From: JACDAE01 sp963744875
GTDB lineage: Bacteria; Chloroflexota; Ktedonobacteria; Ktedonobacterales; Ktedonobacteraceae
NCBI GenBank assembly: GCA_963744875.1
Contig: CAVUVQ010000002.1
Coordinates: 676,514-740,513, forward strand
DNA length: 64,000 bases
Reading direction: 5' to 3'
Positions within the stretch are counted from its first letter, which is position 1. Every line of letters begins with the position of its first letter. Positions 34,647 through 44,803 of this stretch are shown here, piece after piece. Both the position numbers and the translations under genes were made by a program. The notes beneath the pieces were generated by a model that was not told where the DNA came from, searched no databases, and saw only the letters and a list, made by a program, of their open reading frames with translations.

Positions 34647-37600
34647 ATGGCGAAAAAATCCGCTGTGCGCGTGGCTCTTGATCTGGAGACTACGGGATTG
34701 CACGCAGATCAGGATGCTATTCTTGAGGTTGCGGCCATCAAATTTCAGGGAAAAGAAGTTATTGAGACATTCGAGACATTTGTATCCCCCGGACGTTCTA
34801 TTCCCTATCGGGTACAACGCCTGACCGGTATTAAGCCAGAGCAACTTATCGGAGCACCTCCCTTCGAGACGATTTCCAAAAAATTGCAACTCTTTCTAGG
34901 CGATCTGCCAATCGTAGGCCACAGTATTCCCTTTGATGTGAATTTTCTGCAGCGTCGGGGACTGGCACGCAATAATCCCCTGGTGGATACGTTTGAACTG
35001 GCTACCGTCCTTCTTCCCTCGCTGAGCAGCTATAATCTGGGCCAGGTGGCGGAGTCTCTTGGCATTAGCGTACCCGAAGATCGCCACCGTGCCATGGTCG
35101 ATACCGTGCTGGCTATGGATGTATTTCTGGCTTTACATGAACGCTTGCAATCTGTGGATCTGGCTTTATTGAAAGATCTGGCGAATCTGGATGCGCCTCG
35201 TTCCTGGCCGTTGTTGCATTTCTTCCGCCAGGAGTTGCGTGATCGCCAGGAACTTGATGGCGTACGTGGCGGGCTGGCACGTGGGAGCCTGGGTGATCGT
35301 TTTGCAGCGCAACTGGGCATGGATCCGCGCATACTCTCTTTTGCCATTGCGCGTCAGCAAGAAACTACACCGGAACAGGTTTCCGCTGTTCCCCATGCGT
35401 CCGAGGGGGCGCTGAAAACGTTAGAACAATTGGAAACCCATGTAGAGGTGATTCCCGAACAGGATACATCATCTATCCGTGAGGCCTCCCAGATGGCACG
35501 TTCAGCCATACGCGAGGCGTTAGAACAACGCACGACGCTCTTGATGGAGATTACCATCGGTGGTAGCGACTATACTCCTGGCTTGCTGCCAACCCTGGAG
35601 TGGTTCGTCGAGTCTTCTAGCAAAGGCGATGTTCCCTTACCACGGCTGATTATTGCCTGTTCTAACCAGCATAATGCACGTCGTCTCGTTGATACGGTAC
35701 TTCCACACTTGCAAACTCTCTTGAAAAGTCAACTCCCGGTGGCATATCTGGCTGAGCGGGGTGGATATCTTTGTACCCATCGTTGGTTTGGTGCAGCGTT
35801 GCGTCGTACCAGTGGTGAATTGACGGCAGAGCAGGCTCGCGGGCTTGCCAAACTGGGTTTGTGGGCGCAGCAGACGCTAACGGGTGAGCGCAGTGAATTG
35901 ACGCTCCTTCCACAAGAGATGTCTGCATGGGAACGCATCTCTTCCGGGGTTGAGCGGATCCCATCAGCTGATTCCCGCTCGAAAACGATCTATGAACGCT
36001 GTACCTATCGGCGCAAAGGGTATTGCTTTGTGAGTCTGGCTGAAGAACGGGTGAAGGCAGCTCAGATCGTGGTAACAACCTACGCAGGACTCTTTGATGA
36101 TCTATCGCAGCCCCATTCGCTCCTTAAAGGCATTGATCGCCGCCTGATTCTGGATGCAGATCTGCTAGAGGAGGAGAATGCACGCTGGAGTAATACTGAA
36201 TTGGATCAGGCCCGCCTCTTTAGAATGCTCAATACGATTGGCACAGAGCTACCGGATGGTCGTTATCAAGGCTTACTGGCACTTGCAGCCCCCTCGTTGC
36301 GTGAGAATGGGCCGGGTGGTCTCTCCACCACACCAACCATTCCTAAAGCAGAGTTGGACGCGCGGATGCAGAACTGGTTTCAAGCTCTGCGCCAGGCCCG
36401 TATGTCAGTTGAGAAACTGTTTGGTTGTTTTAACCGCTTGCTGGAGGAATTTCTGCAGCAAGGTGCAGGGGGAAAAGATAAAGGGCGTAGCGAATATGCA
36501 GGCCGTGCGCATGGCGGGCGTGGCAATGATCGTGTCGATCAACCTCTGCGCTTAAATAGCTCTATCCGCCATCTCAGCTCCTGGGGGGATGCAGAACATG
36601 CCTGGCAACAATCATCGCAACGTTTGCAGGCAGTAATTGATCTGGCATGTGAAGCTGAGAAAATTATCTTGACGACGCAACGTAATCGGCATCGTCTTGA
36701 GATTGGCAGTGGAGAGGATAGTTCCGTTGCTTCTGAATTGGCAATTGCCGCCCGACAGATTTTGGAACAAAAACAGCGTGGGCAACAGGCTATGGCGCTG
36801 GCTGACGGAGATACCGTCTATTGGCTACGTATGCCCCCCTCGCCGCCCTCTTCTGCCCAACAGGGATCACATCAATCTCCAGCACCGACTGCTGATGAGG
36901 CACCCACGCTCTATGCGCAACTGGTTCAGACATCGACTCTGCTGCGTCGTCTCCTGTTATCAGAGCAGAAAAGCACTATTTTTGTTGGCGCGGCACTCTC
37001 TGTCGACAGCTCTTTTGCCTTCTCGCGTGGACGGTTTGGGCTGGAGAACGAGGCTTCCCCGGCTTTTTCCGTGGTCTCGGAGCATCACGAACAGACGCTG
37101 TTGTACTTTCCCAATGATGTTCCTGAACCCAATGCCCCTCAATATCAACGTCACTTAGATGAAGCTCTCATCCAGATTGCGACCGCTTTGGAGGGGCAAA
37201 CCGTGGTCCTTTTCACCTCACATGCTGCTTTACGTAGCTCCTATGCGACTATAAAGCCTCTCCTGGAGACGCGTGGTATTCTTGTGTTGGGGCAAGGGGT
37301 TGATGGCTCTCCCCGGCAACTCTGGCAGGTCTATCAGAAGCAAGAGCGTGTAGTTTTGTTGGGTACGGGCAGCTTCTGGGATGGTGCGGAAGATATTGTG
37401 CGTTCCCCCACTTGCCTCGTTATTGCACGTTTGCCCATGCCTGTCTTGAACGATCCACCAACTGCCGCGCGGGCTGAAAACTATTCTGATCAACTCCATC
37501 AGTTGACGGTACCCGTGGCAGCCTTGCGTATACGTCGTGCTCTAAACAAAATCGTATGGGGCGATACAAAGCGCAATATCGTGGTGATGTTTGATCGTCG

Positions 37601-37730
37601 CATCATTTCAAAAGAGTATGGATCGATGGTGCTACATAGCCTTCCGCGTTGTTCACAACGCGAGGCGGCGGTCTCGCATATGCCCGAAACTCTGCTCGAC
37701 TGGTTAACTGCTACAGGTTCATGGGACTAG
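34647..37730 (+). CDS. DnaQ-like 3'-5' exonuclease fused to a degenerate DinG-like helicase
   Basis: 1027 residues. The N-terminal DEDDh exonuclease looks intact: D12 and E14 in LDLETTG, D97 in GHSIPFDVNF, H147 and D152 in HRAMVDT. The rest lines up with DinG, but its ATPase motifs are gone: the Walker A place reads EITIGGSDY (301-309, no GKT), the DEAH box reads DADL (503-506), and the arginine-finger motif reads RRALNKIVW (963-971). Some of the iron-sulfur cysteines remain (YLC near 375, ERCTYRRKGYC near 450). GTGSFWDGAEDIV is still recognisable. Likely a nuclease with a binding or scaffolding pseudo-helicase; 57 bases after rdgB. Confidence 0.82.
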   Translation: MAKKSAVRVALDLETTGLHADQDAILEVAAIKFQGKEVIETFETFVSPGRSIPYRVQRLTGIKPEQLIGAPPFETISKKLQLFLGDLPIVGHSIPFDVNFLQRRGLARNNPLVDTFELATVLLPSLSSYNLGQVAESLGISVPEDRHRAMVDTVLAMDVFLALHERLQSVDLALLKDLANLDAPRSWPLLHFFRQELRDRQELDGVRGGLARGSLGDRFAAQLGMDPRILSFAIARQQETTPEQVSAVPHASEGALKTLEQLETHVEVIPEQDTSSIREASQMARSAIREALEQRTTLLMEITIGGSDYTPGLLPTLEWFVESSSKGDVPLPRLIIACSNQHNARRLVDTVLPHLQTLLKSQLPVAYLAERGGYLCTHRWFGAALRRTSGELTAEQARGLAKLGLWAQQTLTGERSELTLLPQEMSAWERISSGVERIPSADSRSKTIYERCTYRRKGYCFVSLAEERVKAAQIVVTTYAGLFDDLSQPHSLLKGIDRRLILDADLLEEENARWSNTELDQARLFRMLNTIGTELPDGRYQGLLALAAPSLRENGPGGLSTTPTIPKAELDARMQNWFQALRQARMSVEKLFGCFNRLLEEFLQQGAGGKDKGRSEYAGRAHGGRGNDRVDQPLRLNSSIRHLSSWGDAEHAWQQSSQRLQAVIDLACEAEKIILTTQRNRHRLEIGSGEDSSVASELAIAARQILEQKQRGQQAMALADGDTVYWLRMPPSPPSSAQQGSHQSPAPTADEAPTLYAQLVQTSTLLRRLLLSEQKSTIFVGAALSVDSSFAFSRGRFGLENEASPAFSVVSEHHEQTLLYFPNDVPEPNAPQYQRHLDEALIQIATALEGQTVVLFTSHAALRSSYATIKPLLETRGILVLGQGVDGSPRQLWQVYQKQERVVLLGTGSFWDGAEDIVRSPTCLVIARLPMPVLNDPPTAARAENYSDQLHQLTVPVAALRIRRALNKIVWGDTKRNIVVMFDRRIISKEYGSMVLHSLPRCSQREAAVSHMPETLLDWLTATGSWD

Positions 37731-37764
37731 CGAGCAATTTACCCCGAAAGGATCACACAAAAGC

Positions 37765-39882
37765 ATGGCATCCAAGGTACCTGGTCACAGTGAGAGCAAT
37801 CTGCGTGTTGTGTATGGATCATGCCCCCATGATTGCCCCGATTGTTGTGCTCTGGAGACACACGTCGATGAACATGGGCGAGCGATAAGTGTGCGTGGTC
37901 GTGCTGATCATCCAGTAACGCGTGGCTGGCTCTGCGCCAAGGTGAATCGTTACTTAGAACGTGTTTATCATCCAGAACGGCTGCTTTATCCGCTGCGTCG
38001 TGTTGGGCCAAAGGGGAATGCAACATTTGAGCGTATCTCCTGGGATGCCGCGCTCTCTGAGATTGCGGAACGCTGGCAGGCAATAATTGCTCGCGACGGT
38101 GCACAATGTATTTTACCTTATAGCTATGCTGGAACGCTTGGTATGGTACAGGGAGCCGTTACCGATACGCGCTTCTGGAATCGGTTGGGTGCGTGTCGCC
38201 TGGAACGTGCCATTTGTGGTCACGCAGCCGAGGAAGCGGTGCGTTTGACGATAGGTGGACGGCTGGCTCCCGCGCCCGAGATGCTGATCCATAGCAAATT
38301 GATTTTGATCTGGGGCAGCAATCCAGCCAGCACAGCACCACACATTATGCCATTTCTACGCGAAGCTCAGCGCAATGGTTCGCGTATCATTGTGATTGAT
38401 CCAATTCGTACGCTAACCGCTCGCTCCGCTAATCAGCATATTCAGCCTGTCCCTGGAACGGATGCAGCTCTCGCGCTTTCAATGATGCATGTAATGGTTA
38501 CTGAGGGACTACATGATGCGGACTGGATCGCGCAGAACACCATCGGGTGGGAACACCTGCTAGAGCGTATTTTACAATATCCTCCCGAACGTGCTGCTCA
38601 GATAACAGGCCTTGCGCCTGAGATTATTGTTGAACTTGCACGTAGTTATGCAACCAGCACACCTGCATTACTGCGAGTGAGCGATGGCATTAATCGACAT
38701 ACGAACGGTGGGCAGACGGTGCGTACTTTGGCCTGTCTTCCGGCTGTTACTGGTCAATATGGGAAACTGGGTGGCGGCTTGATGTATAGCACCAGTGATT
38801 GGCTCAAATGGGATCGGGAGACACTGGCTCGTGAGCATGAAGCAGCCTGCCCGCCAGCTCCTCGTACGCTGAATATGAACCGCCTGGGGGCGATTCTGAC
38901 AGGGGAAGCTGATCCGCCAATTAACGCGCTCTATGTCTATAACGGGAATCCAGCGGCATCCTCACCAAATACGGGCAAGATTGCTGAGGGATTGCGACGC
39001 GAGGATCTCTTTACCGTCGTCCATGAACTCTTTCTCACAGAGACGGCTCGCTATGCAGATATTATTTTACCAGCGACCAGCCAGCTAGAGCAGGTCGATC
39101 TGCATAAGCCCTACGGTCATCTGACGTTGCAATATAACACGCCCGCCATTGCGCCTTTGGGGGAAGCACGCAGCAATTGGGATGTGATGCGGGCTCTTGC
39201 AGAGAAGATGGGATTTCAGGATGCCTGGTTGCAAGATGATGCGGATGCCATTATTCGTGATGTTTTTACAACGACGGCTGCGCAGAATGCTTATCTTGAT
39301 GGCATAACTCTTGAGCGTTTGAAGGTCGAGGGAGCTATACCACTCAACATTCCGGAGCACGAGAAGATTCCTTTTGCCGATGGAGTTTTTCTCACCCCAT
39401 CGGGCAAGGTGGAATTTTATGCTGCGCAAGCCATCGAAAAAGGTTATGATCCTGTGCCGGATTGGAGGCCAGAGGAAGATGCTCCACGCCAAAAGAAGGT
39501 TGATGGTGTGACGAAAGACCTTTTGCCGCTTTTAAGTCCTGCCGCCCATCATTTTATTAGTTCAACGCTGGGGAATCAGGAACGTTTGATTGCGAAAGAG
39601 GGTGCGCCCACTTTACGTATCCACCCCCTGGATGCTGAAGCCCGCGGTATTCGTAGTGGGCAGATGGTACGCGTAAGTAACGAGCGAGGTTGGTGTCGTT
39701 TGGTTGCTGAGGTGACGGAGGATGTGCGTGCTGGTGTTCTAGCGACGACTACTGTCTGGTGGCCGCAGTTCAGTCCTGATCAGCGCAACATCAATTGGAC
39801 CACATCTGATCGTTTGGCAGATTTTGGTGGCAACAGCACATTTTATACCAACATGGTCGTGGTAGAACCAGATATATTATAG
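37765..39882 (+). CDS. Molybdopterin-dependent oxidoreductase (DMSO reductase family)
   Basis: 705 residues. A [4Fe-4S] motif stands at the N-terminus (C20, C24, C28, C57: CPHDCPDCC ... WLCAK). The molybdopterin regions follow: WDAALSEIAERW, LIWGSNPASTAPH, VIDPIRTLTA, PGTDAALALSMMHVM. The C-terminal MopB dinucleotide-binding domain includes LRIHPLDAEARGIRSGQMVRV. No Tat signal, so it is cytoplasmic. The family reduces or oxidises varied substrates; without partner subunits the substrate cannot be named. 34 bases after the exonuclease gene. Confidence 0.88.
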   Translation: MASKVPGHSESNLRVVYGSCPHDCPDCCALETHVDEHGRAISVRGRADHPVTRGWLCAKVNRYLERVYHPERLLYPLRRVGPKGNATFERISWDAALSEIAERWQAIIARDGAQCILPYSYAGTLGMVQGAVTDTRFWNRLGACRLERAICGHAAEEAVRLTIGGRLAPAPEMLIHSKLILIWGSNPASTAPHIMPFLREAQRNGSRIIVIDPIRTLTARSANQHIQPVPGTDAALALSMMHVMVTEGLHDADWIAQNTIGWEHLLERILQYPPERAAQITGLAPEIIVELARSYATSTPALLRVSDGINRHTNGGQTVRTLACLPAVTGQYGKLGGGLMYSTSDWLKWDRETLAREHEAACPPAPRTLNMNRLGAILTGEADPPINALYVYNGNPAASSPNTGKIAEGLRREDLFTVVHELFLTETARYADIILPATSQLEQVDLHKPYGHLTLQYNTPAIAPLGEARSNWDVMRALAEKMGFQDAWLQDDADAIIRDVFTTTAAQNAYLDGITLERLKVEGAIPLNIPEHEKIPFADGVFLTPSGKVEFYAAQAIEKGYDPVPDWRPEEDAPRQKKVDGVTKDLLPLLSPAAHHFISSTLGNQERLIAKEGAPTLRIHPLDAEARGIRSGQMVRVSNERGWCRLVAEVTEDVRAGVLATTTVWWPQFSPDQRNINWTTSDRLADFGGNSTFYTNMVVVEPDIL

Positions 39883-40016
39883 CGCACGTCGAGAAGCCGA
39901 TCCCCATGGTGTACGGGGTTCGCCCATTCATGCATCCCTACAATGTTTCCTCTTCGATGCATCTCATGCCCGATGCTGTAGGGGTGTCAATGAGCGGAGC
40001 GAATAGCACGTGCGTG

Positions 40017-41227
40017 CTACCCATGTGCAGCAGCACCTGCACGTTTTCCCAACACAATGCCAGGGAGGACGCCCAGTGCTCCAAGACCTTCAATACTGAA
40101 TCCGGGTGCGATATCACCCAGAGGAGCGCAACGTTGGCACCATATCCGCTGCGACCTGTAGATCGACGGCCCATGTTGCGTATGGTTGCTGATGGGCCAG
40201 TTCGGGGAGCCAGTGACGGGCGGCATCGGCCAGGCGTTGATGGTATCGTGTATCGTGTCGCGTCACGCCAGCTTTTCCATAGCGCCCCCCACTGACGCCA
40301 AGTCGCCCGTTGCCGGGTCGGAAATCGGCATAGGTGTATGGTGAAGCGTCCCAGAAGAGTGGGAACGTGTCGGGCAGGTCTGCTTTGAACGCCAATGCGT
40401 AGATGCGGGCATTAGGTTGCGTCGTGGGTCCAATGGCCTGGATCAGAGTTCGTGCTTTGAGGGTTCTTCCATCGGCCAGCGTAATCTGCCAGTAGCGCTG
40501 TTGATCTCTACTCACTGCCTGATAATCGGTTGCGTGGGTATTTCCTGTGATGAGCACGCCAGAACGGCGAGCCTGTCTTGCCAGATGTGCAAGCAAGGTG
40601 AGGGGTTGGATACGACCCTCATCGGGAAGCCAGAGTGCACTCAGTACAGAGGTGACATTGAGACGGCCTGCTGTAAGTTCAGTTACTTGCTCAGGTGTCC
40701 ATAGCTCCGCATGTAATCCTGCCGCATTGCGTGTCTGTGCTTCGCGAGCAAGCAAACGGGCGGCATTTTTGCTTTCGGCGAGACTGATGGCTCCTGTTAA
40801 ATGTGCTTGAAGCAGGGTGTCTGGTTGTGCAGCGTCTTTTATAAGGGAAAGGAGCGCCTGTATTGTTTCCGACCAGAGGGCATAGCCGGGACTCTCAAGT
40901 GGGAGATCACTGAGGCTCATGTTGATGCCAGCACTGAGGATGCCAGCGTTACGTCCGGTCGCGCCGTAGCCCACCCATGCCTCTTTTTCCAGAACGATCA
41001 CCTGTGCCCCGGCAGCTCTGTGCGCTCAGGGCGGCGCTCAATCCAGCCACGCCGGCCCCGATAATAGCTACATCAATGCTCTGGGAAGGAATGCTGGTAT
41101 CGGTTGGTAGCACCAGTTCGTTGATCACATTGGGGGGAAGGTCATTCCACCAGGGGATAACATTCTGGTAAGTAGAACTGTCACGTTGTAGAAAGGGGGA
41201 GGGATTTGTATCAGGCTGAGATTGCAT
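40017..41227 (-). pseudogene. FAD-dependent DAO-type oxidase, multiply frameshifted
   Basis: Three frames in turn encode one D-amino-acid-oxidase-like protein. The start (41227, ATG after AAAGGAGCTTT) gives VAIIGAGVAGLSAALSAQ. After a shift near 41010 the next frame gives VIVLEKEAWVGYGATGRNAGILSAG and most of the body, to VAADMVPTLRSSG and a stop at 40114. A third frame gives GDIAPGFSIEGLGALGVLPGIVLGKR near 40020-40110. The second break is explained by one extra G in a GGG run. With two or more shifts the gene is decayed or the consensus is poor here. Substrate unknown. Confidence 0.78.
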
Positions 41228-41477
41228 AAAGCTCCTTTTCCGTTCAGTCCCCAATTGTATGTTCGCTCAATTGTATGCTCTATTTGGAGAGGCTTACCGA
41301 AGGAAATTGCGAGCAGTATAAGCATTCTAGCAGAAATTGTCAAGGCGAAAAAACAGTAGAAAAGTATAGTGACAAGTAACCCTGGTATGCATATACTATA
41401 GCAGGGCTATTTGTTCCTGGAGCAAGATAGTAGCGATTTTTTTTGTGCGAATCAATGAATCTGGAGAATAAGCAAGC

Positions 41478-42095
41478 GTGGATGACAAAGAAACTGGACG
41501 TGTAGAGGCGTTTAGCGATGGCGTATTTGCCGTTGCGATTACCTTATTGGTGTTGAATATTCATGGACTATCAAATCCAACGAACCCAATACCTGATGCA
41601 GATTTGTGGAATCTTTTGCGTGATCAATGGCCTATTTATTTAGCCTTTGTCACCAGTTTTGCGACAATTGGTGTCATGTGGATGAATCACCATCGGCTCT
41701 TCACACATATTAAGCGTGTGGATACAAATCTTTTTGTCCTTAATCTTTTGCTTTTGCTCGTGATTGTTTTTATCCCTTTCCCCACTGCGTTGCTGGCATC
41801 CTATATAACGCATCCCGAATATCATGATGCTGTCTTGCTGTATAGTGGAACAAATATATTCCTGGCGATCAGTTTTTACCTGCTCTGGCGTTACGCCTCG
41901 TACAAGAACCGTTTATTGGCGCATGATGTAGATCAAGAGTCAGTAGATGCTATTACCAATCAGTACCGTTACGGCCCTTTAGCTTATGTAGTCACATTTA
42001 TTCTGGCTTTTATCTACGTGCCAGCAAGCGTTATTTTGACGCTGTTATTAGCGCTCTTTTTCGCGCTCCCTGGTCGACGTACTGGTACCCGGTGA
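41478..42095 (+). CDS. TMEM175-family (DUF1211) potassium-channel-like protein
   Basis: 205 residues, six membrane helices. Helix 1 carries the family filter motif RVEAFSDGVFAVAITLLVL, and helix 3 region MWMNHHRLF with neighbouring sequence also matches. Prokaryotic members form potassium-selective tetramers. GTG start at 41478 with GGAG 13 bases upstream. Single gene, divergent from the decayed oxidase. Confidence 0.9.
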   Translation: MDDKETGRVEAFSDGVFAVAITLLVLNIHGLSNPTNPIPDADLWNLLRDQWPIYLAFVTSFATIGVMWMNHHRLFTHIKRVDTNLFVLNLLLLLVIVFIPFPTALLASYITHPEYHDAVLLYSGTNIFLAISFYLLWRYASYKNRLLAHDVDQESVDAITNQYRYGPLAYVVTFILAFIYVPASVILTLLLALFFALPGRRTGTR

Positions 42096-42205
42096 CTGAA
42101 ATAGCCTTTTAGTTTACACAGTTGAAGCATGGGAGCTTGTCTCATTTTCAGAGAGTAGTAGAGCAAGCTTGTGAAGCTCCCCTGCCACTGATCCTCACTA
42201 ATCTC

Positions 42206-43188
42206 CTACGAGGCAAAACCTCTAGTGAGAATGTTCTGCCCATCTGTAAAGACCTGTGTATATGAAGGAGCCTGCATCTCAGCGCCAATGAGCAAACGAC
42301 CATTGCGATACGCAGAGAAGACCAGGCACCAGTCAGTTCCCGCCGCATTCGATCCCGTTTTGATCCCATTGGCACCTGGGTAACTCTGGAGAAACGACGT
42401 GAGAATATTCGTCCAGTCATATTTATAGTGAGATAAATTGGGGTCCAGGTGATAGTTCTGGGTTGAAACAATCTGGGCAAAGAGCGGATAGCCCATAGCA
42501 ACGCGAGCAAGTGTTACCAGATCGGCAGCACTTGAGTACTGACCGGCTTCACCTGCTCCATAAGGATTCTGATAGTGGGTATCCTTTAAACCAAGCTGAG
42601 CCGCCCTGGTGTTCATGAGGGTAACAAAGCTGGCTGTATCGCCAGAGACGGCGTGGGCCAGCACCACCGCAGCGTCGCTCCCCGAAGGTAAAAGCAAGCC
42701 ATACAGGAGGTGGCGTATGCTCATCTGGTCGGTGGCATGTAATTGGGCGACGCTCATATCACCTGGTACCTCGTCAAGCTCGGCCTGTTGGATCGTTACG
42801 ACCAGATCAGGCTGCAATTGTTCAATCGCGAGAAGGGCGGTCATGATTTTCGTTGTGCTCCACATGGACACACGCAGATGACCATCTACATTCAAGAGCA
42901 CCCGACCTGAGGTGGCATCCATCAGGTATGCAGAGGAACCATTGACGAGAGGCGTTGGTGTGGGCGTCGGCGGAACCTGTGTGGGTGTATCAGTGGGTGT
43001 AGGTGGAAGCGGCGTATCTGTTGGGGTAGGGGCGCTTGTTGGAGTCGCCTTGCAGAAAATAGAGGGAGAGTGGACGAGCCATTTGTGCTTTGAAAAGCAG
43101 AGACAAGGGACGAAAAAACGATCCCCATAACGACAACAAGAGCGATCACCAGAGTCAGTGCGCTGATTAAAAGAATACGATGCTTCAT
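42206..43188 (-). pseudogene. D-alanyl-D-alanine carboxypeptidase (peptidase S11), frameshifted at the N-terminus
   Basis: The first frame (43188 to about 43062) gives a signal or anchor, MKHRILLISALTLVIALVVV. The second frame then gives a T/P-rich linker and the S11 domain. Catalytic motifs: SxxK as STTK in MWSTTKIMTALLAIE, KTG in GIKTGSN; the SxN motif reads SGS in LPSGSDAA, so asparagine is replaced. The frames join if one T is added to a TTTT run on the coding strand near 43060, another homopolymer indel. It would trim peptidoglycan cross-bridge precursors outside the membrane. Confidence 0.82.
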
Positions 43189-43261
43189 GCTTCAATTCCA
43201 TTTCTATTATCAAAGAATACAGTTTGTAAGAATACAGTGGGTAGGTCCGTTCCCCTCAGTC

Positions 43262-44803
43262 TTAACCTCCTGAGAGATTACGGGGCTCTACATAACTACT
43301 TTGCTGTATCTCATTCCAGGATTTACCTCCATTGTTTGTAAAATAGATGAGAGACGTAAACGTCTGGTCATTTGTCTTCTTATTTACTATGATAGCCTTT
43401 TCGGCTACGAACCAGCCAACATGTTCATTGATAAAATTCACATCGCTAAAATTGTTGAATTCATTACCCGTCGTCATCTTATATTTTTCTAGCCACTGTC
43501 CCCCTGTAAGTTCGTATATGTCTATCTCATTTTTCTCTATAAGAAGAAAATGAGTAGCATCAATGAGGGTAACGCCGGTAGGACCCATAGTTTTGTTATT
43601 TACAACCTTACTAAATTTGCCTCCTGTTAGTTGCCATGTTTGTCCACCGTCACCTGTATTATAAAAGTAGATGTGGATCTTTTTCTGATCGTTGACGTAA
43701 ACAAACAGGCTTCCATGTTGAGCATCAAAGAACCTGGGTTGAGAGATGGTGGCTATTACTTTATCTCCGCTATCTATATTGGGAGCGGGCATTATTTCGT
43801 CTGATTGTGGCAGTTGTTGCACTTGCCAGCTCTTCCCGCTATCCTGAGTAATGTAGAGCGATTTATGTACCGATCCATGGCCTTCAATGAGCATAGTATA
43901 TCTAACAAACCAACCGATCTGGGCATTGAGAAACGTTGCTTGTCCAACCTCTCCAGTAGGAAACGGGCCGGGAGTTGTATTCGTTGCACCTGTTTGTGCT
44001 TTGCTCATTAACCGCCAGGATTTGCCGCCGTCTATAGTATGGAAGATTGCCAGTTCTTGATCCATGGCGGTTTGTCCTTTTTGTAATACATCTGTAGCCC
44101 AACCATTTTGTTTATCCACAAAGGTAATCTCTGATGTCTCTCCTGGTATCATAAATTTTTGCCAGGATTTGCCGCCATCAAGGGTACGTAGAAGCGGCGT
44201 CCCTGACGTATCGAAGCTTGAACCAGGGATCACCCAGGCGGTTGTGTCATCCAGGAAAAAAGAACTTCTGAAACTTGTATATGAGTCAGGAAGTCGGCTT
44301 TCATTCCAGGATTTGCCGCCGTCTATTGTACGTACAATAACACGATGTGGCAGGCTTCCATCCACGGTGGACATTGCTTCTCCCCATCCGGTTGTTGGAC
44401 TTTTCATGTTTATTTGAATGAGAGAAGGTTGATTTTTCATTGGTACTACGGGCGTATTTTCAGGTTTTTCTATGGGCGTTATTCCAGTCATTGGAGGATT
44501 ATTAGATTTCAGAGCAATGAATGTGCCGACCAGAAGTGTGATCAAAAGGAGTGCAGCCAGAACTCCGACGCGCCAACGCCAGGGGCCGGGTCGTTGTGCT
44601 GGTGGAAAGACAAATTGTCCTGTACGCATATTTTCCTGATAATTGTTCTGTTGAACAGCTACCATGTGCGTTTGCTGGATGCGGGCACGAATACGTTGGA
44701 GCGATTGTTGGTCGACCTGATTGATTGGATAATTCTCTTGTAATTGCTTAGTGAGACCTGGATAGAGTTGTTCGTCTTGCGTTAACTCGTTGTGTTCTAG
44801 CAT
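43262..44803 (-). CDS. Membrane protein with Asp-box (BNR) ectodomain, probable anti-sigma partner
   Basis: 513 residues. A cytoplasmic part of about 77 residues, one helix (about 80-100, GVLAALLLITLLVGTFIAL), then an outer beta-propeller-like domain with six Asp-box type units (TIDGGKSW, TLDGGKSW, TIDGGKSW, TQDSGKSW, TGDGGQTW, NNGGKSW), related to Ycf48/sortilin propellers. It overlaps by 7 bases the ECF sigma factor gene just upstream, the usual place of an anti-sigma factor. The N-terminus has no zinc motif (no HxxxCxxC), so if it is an anti-sigma factor it is an unusual one. Confidence 0.75.
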   Translation of the reverse strand: MLEHNELTQDEQLYPGLTKQLQENYPINQVDQQSLQRIRARIQQTHMVAVQQNNYQENMRTGQFVFPPAQRPGPWRWRVGVLAALLLITLLVGTFIALKSNNPPMTGITPIEKPENTPVVPMKNQPSLIQINMKSPTTGWGEAMSTVDGSLPHRVIVRTIDGGKSWNESRLPDSYTSFRSSFFLDDTTAWVIPGSSFDTSGTPLLRTLDGGKSWQKFMIPGETSEITFVDKQNGWATDVLQKGQTAMDQELAIFHTIDGGKSWRLMSKAQTGATNTTPGPFPTGEVGQATFLNAQIGWFVRYTMLIEGHGSVHKSLYITQDSGKSWQVQQLPQSDEIMPAPNIDSGDKVIATISQPRFFDAQHGSLFVYVNDQKKIHIYFYNTGDGGQTWQLTGGKFSKVVNNKTMGPTGVTLIDATHFLLIEKNEIDIYELTGGQWLEKYKMTTGNEFNNFSDVNFINEHVGWFVAEKAIIVNKKTNDQTFTSLIYFTNNGGKSWNEIQQSSYVEPRNLSGG

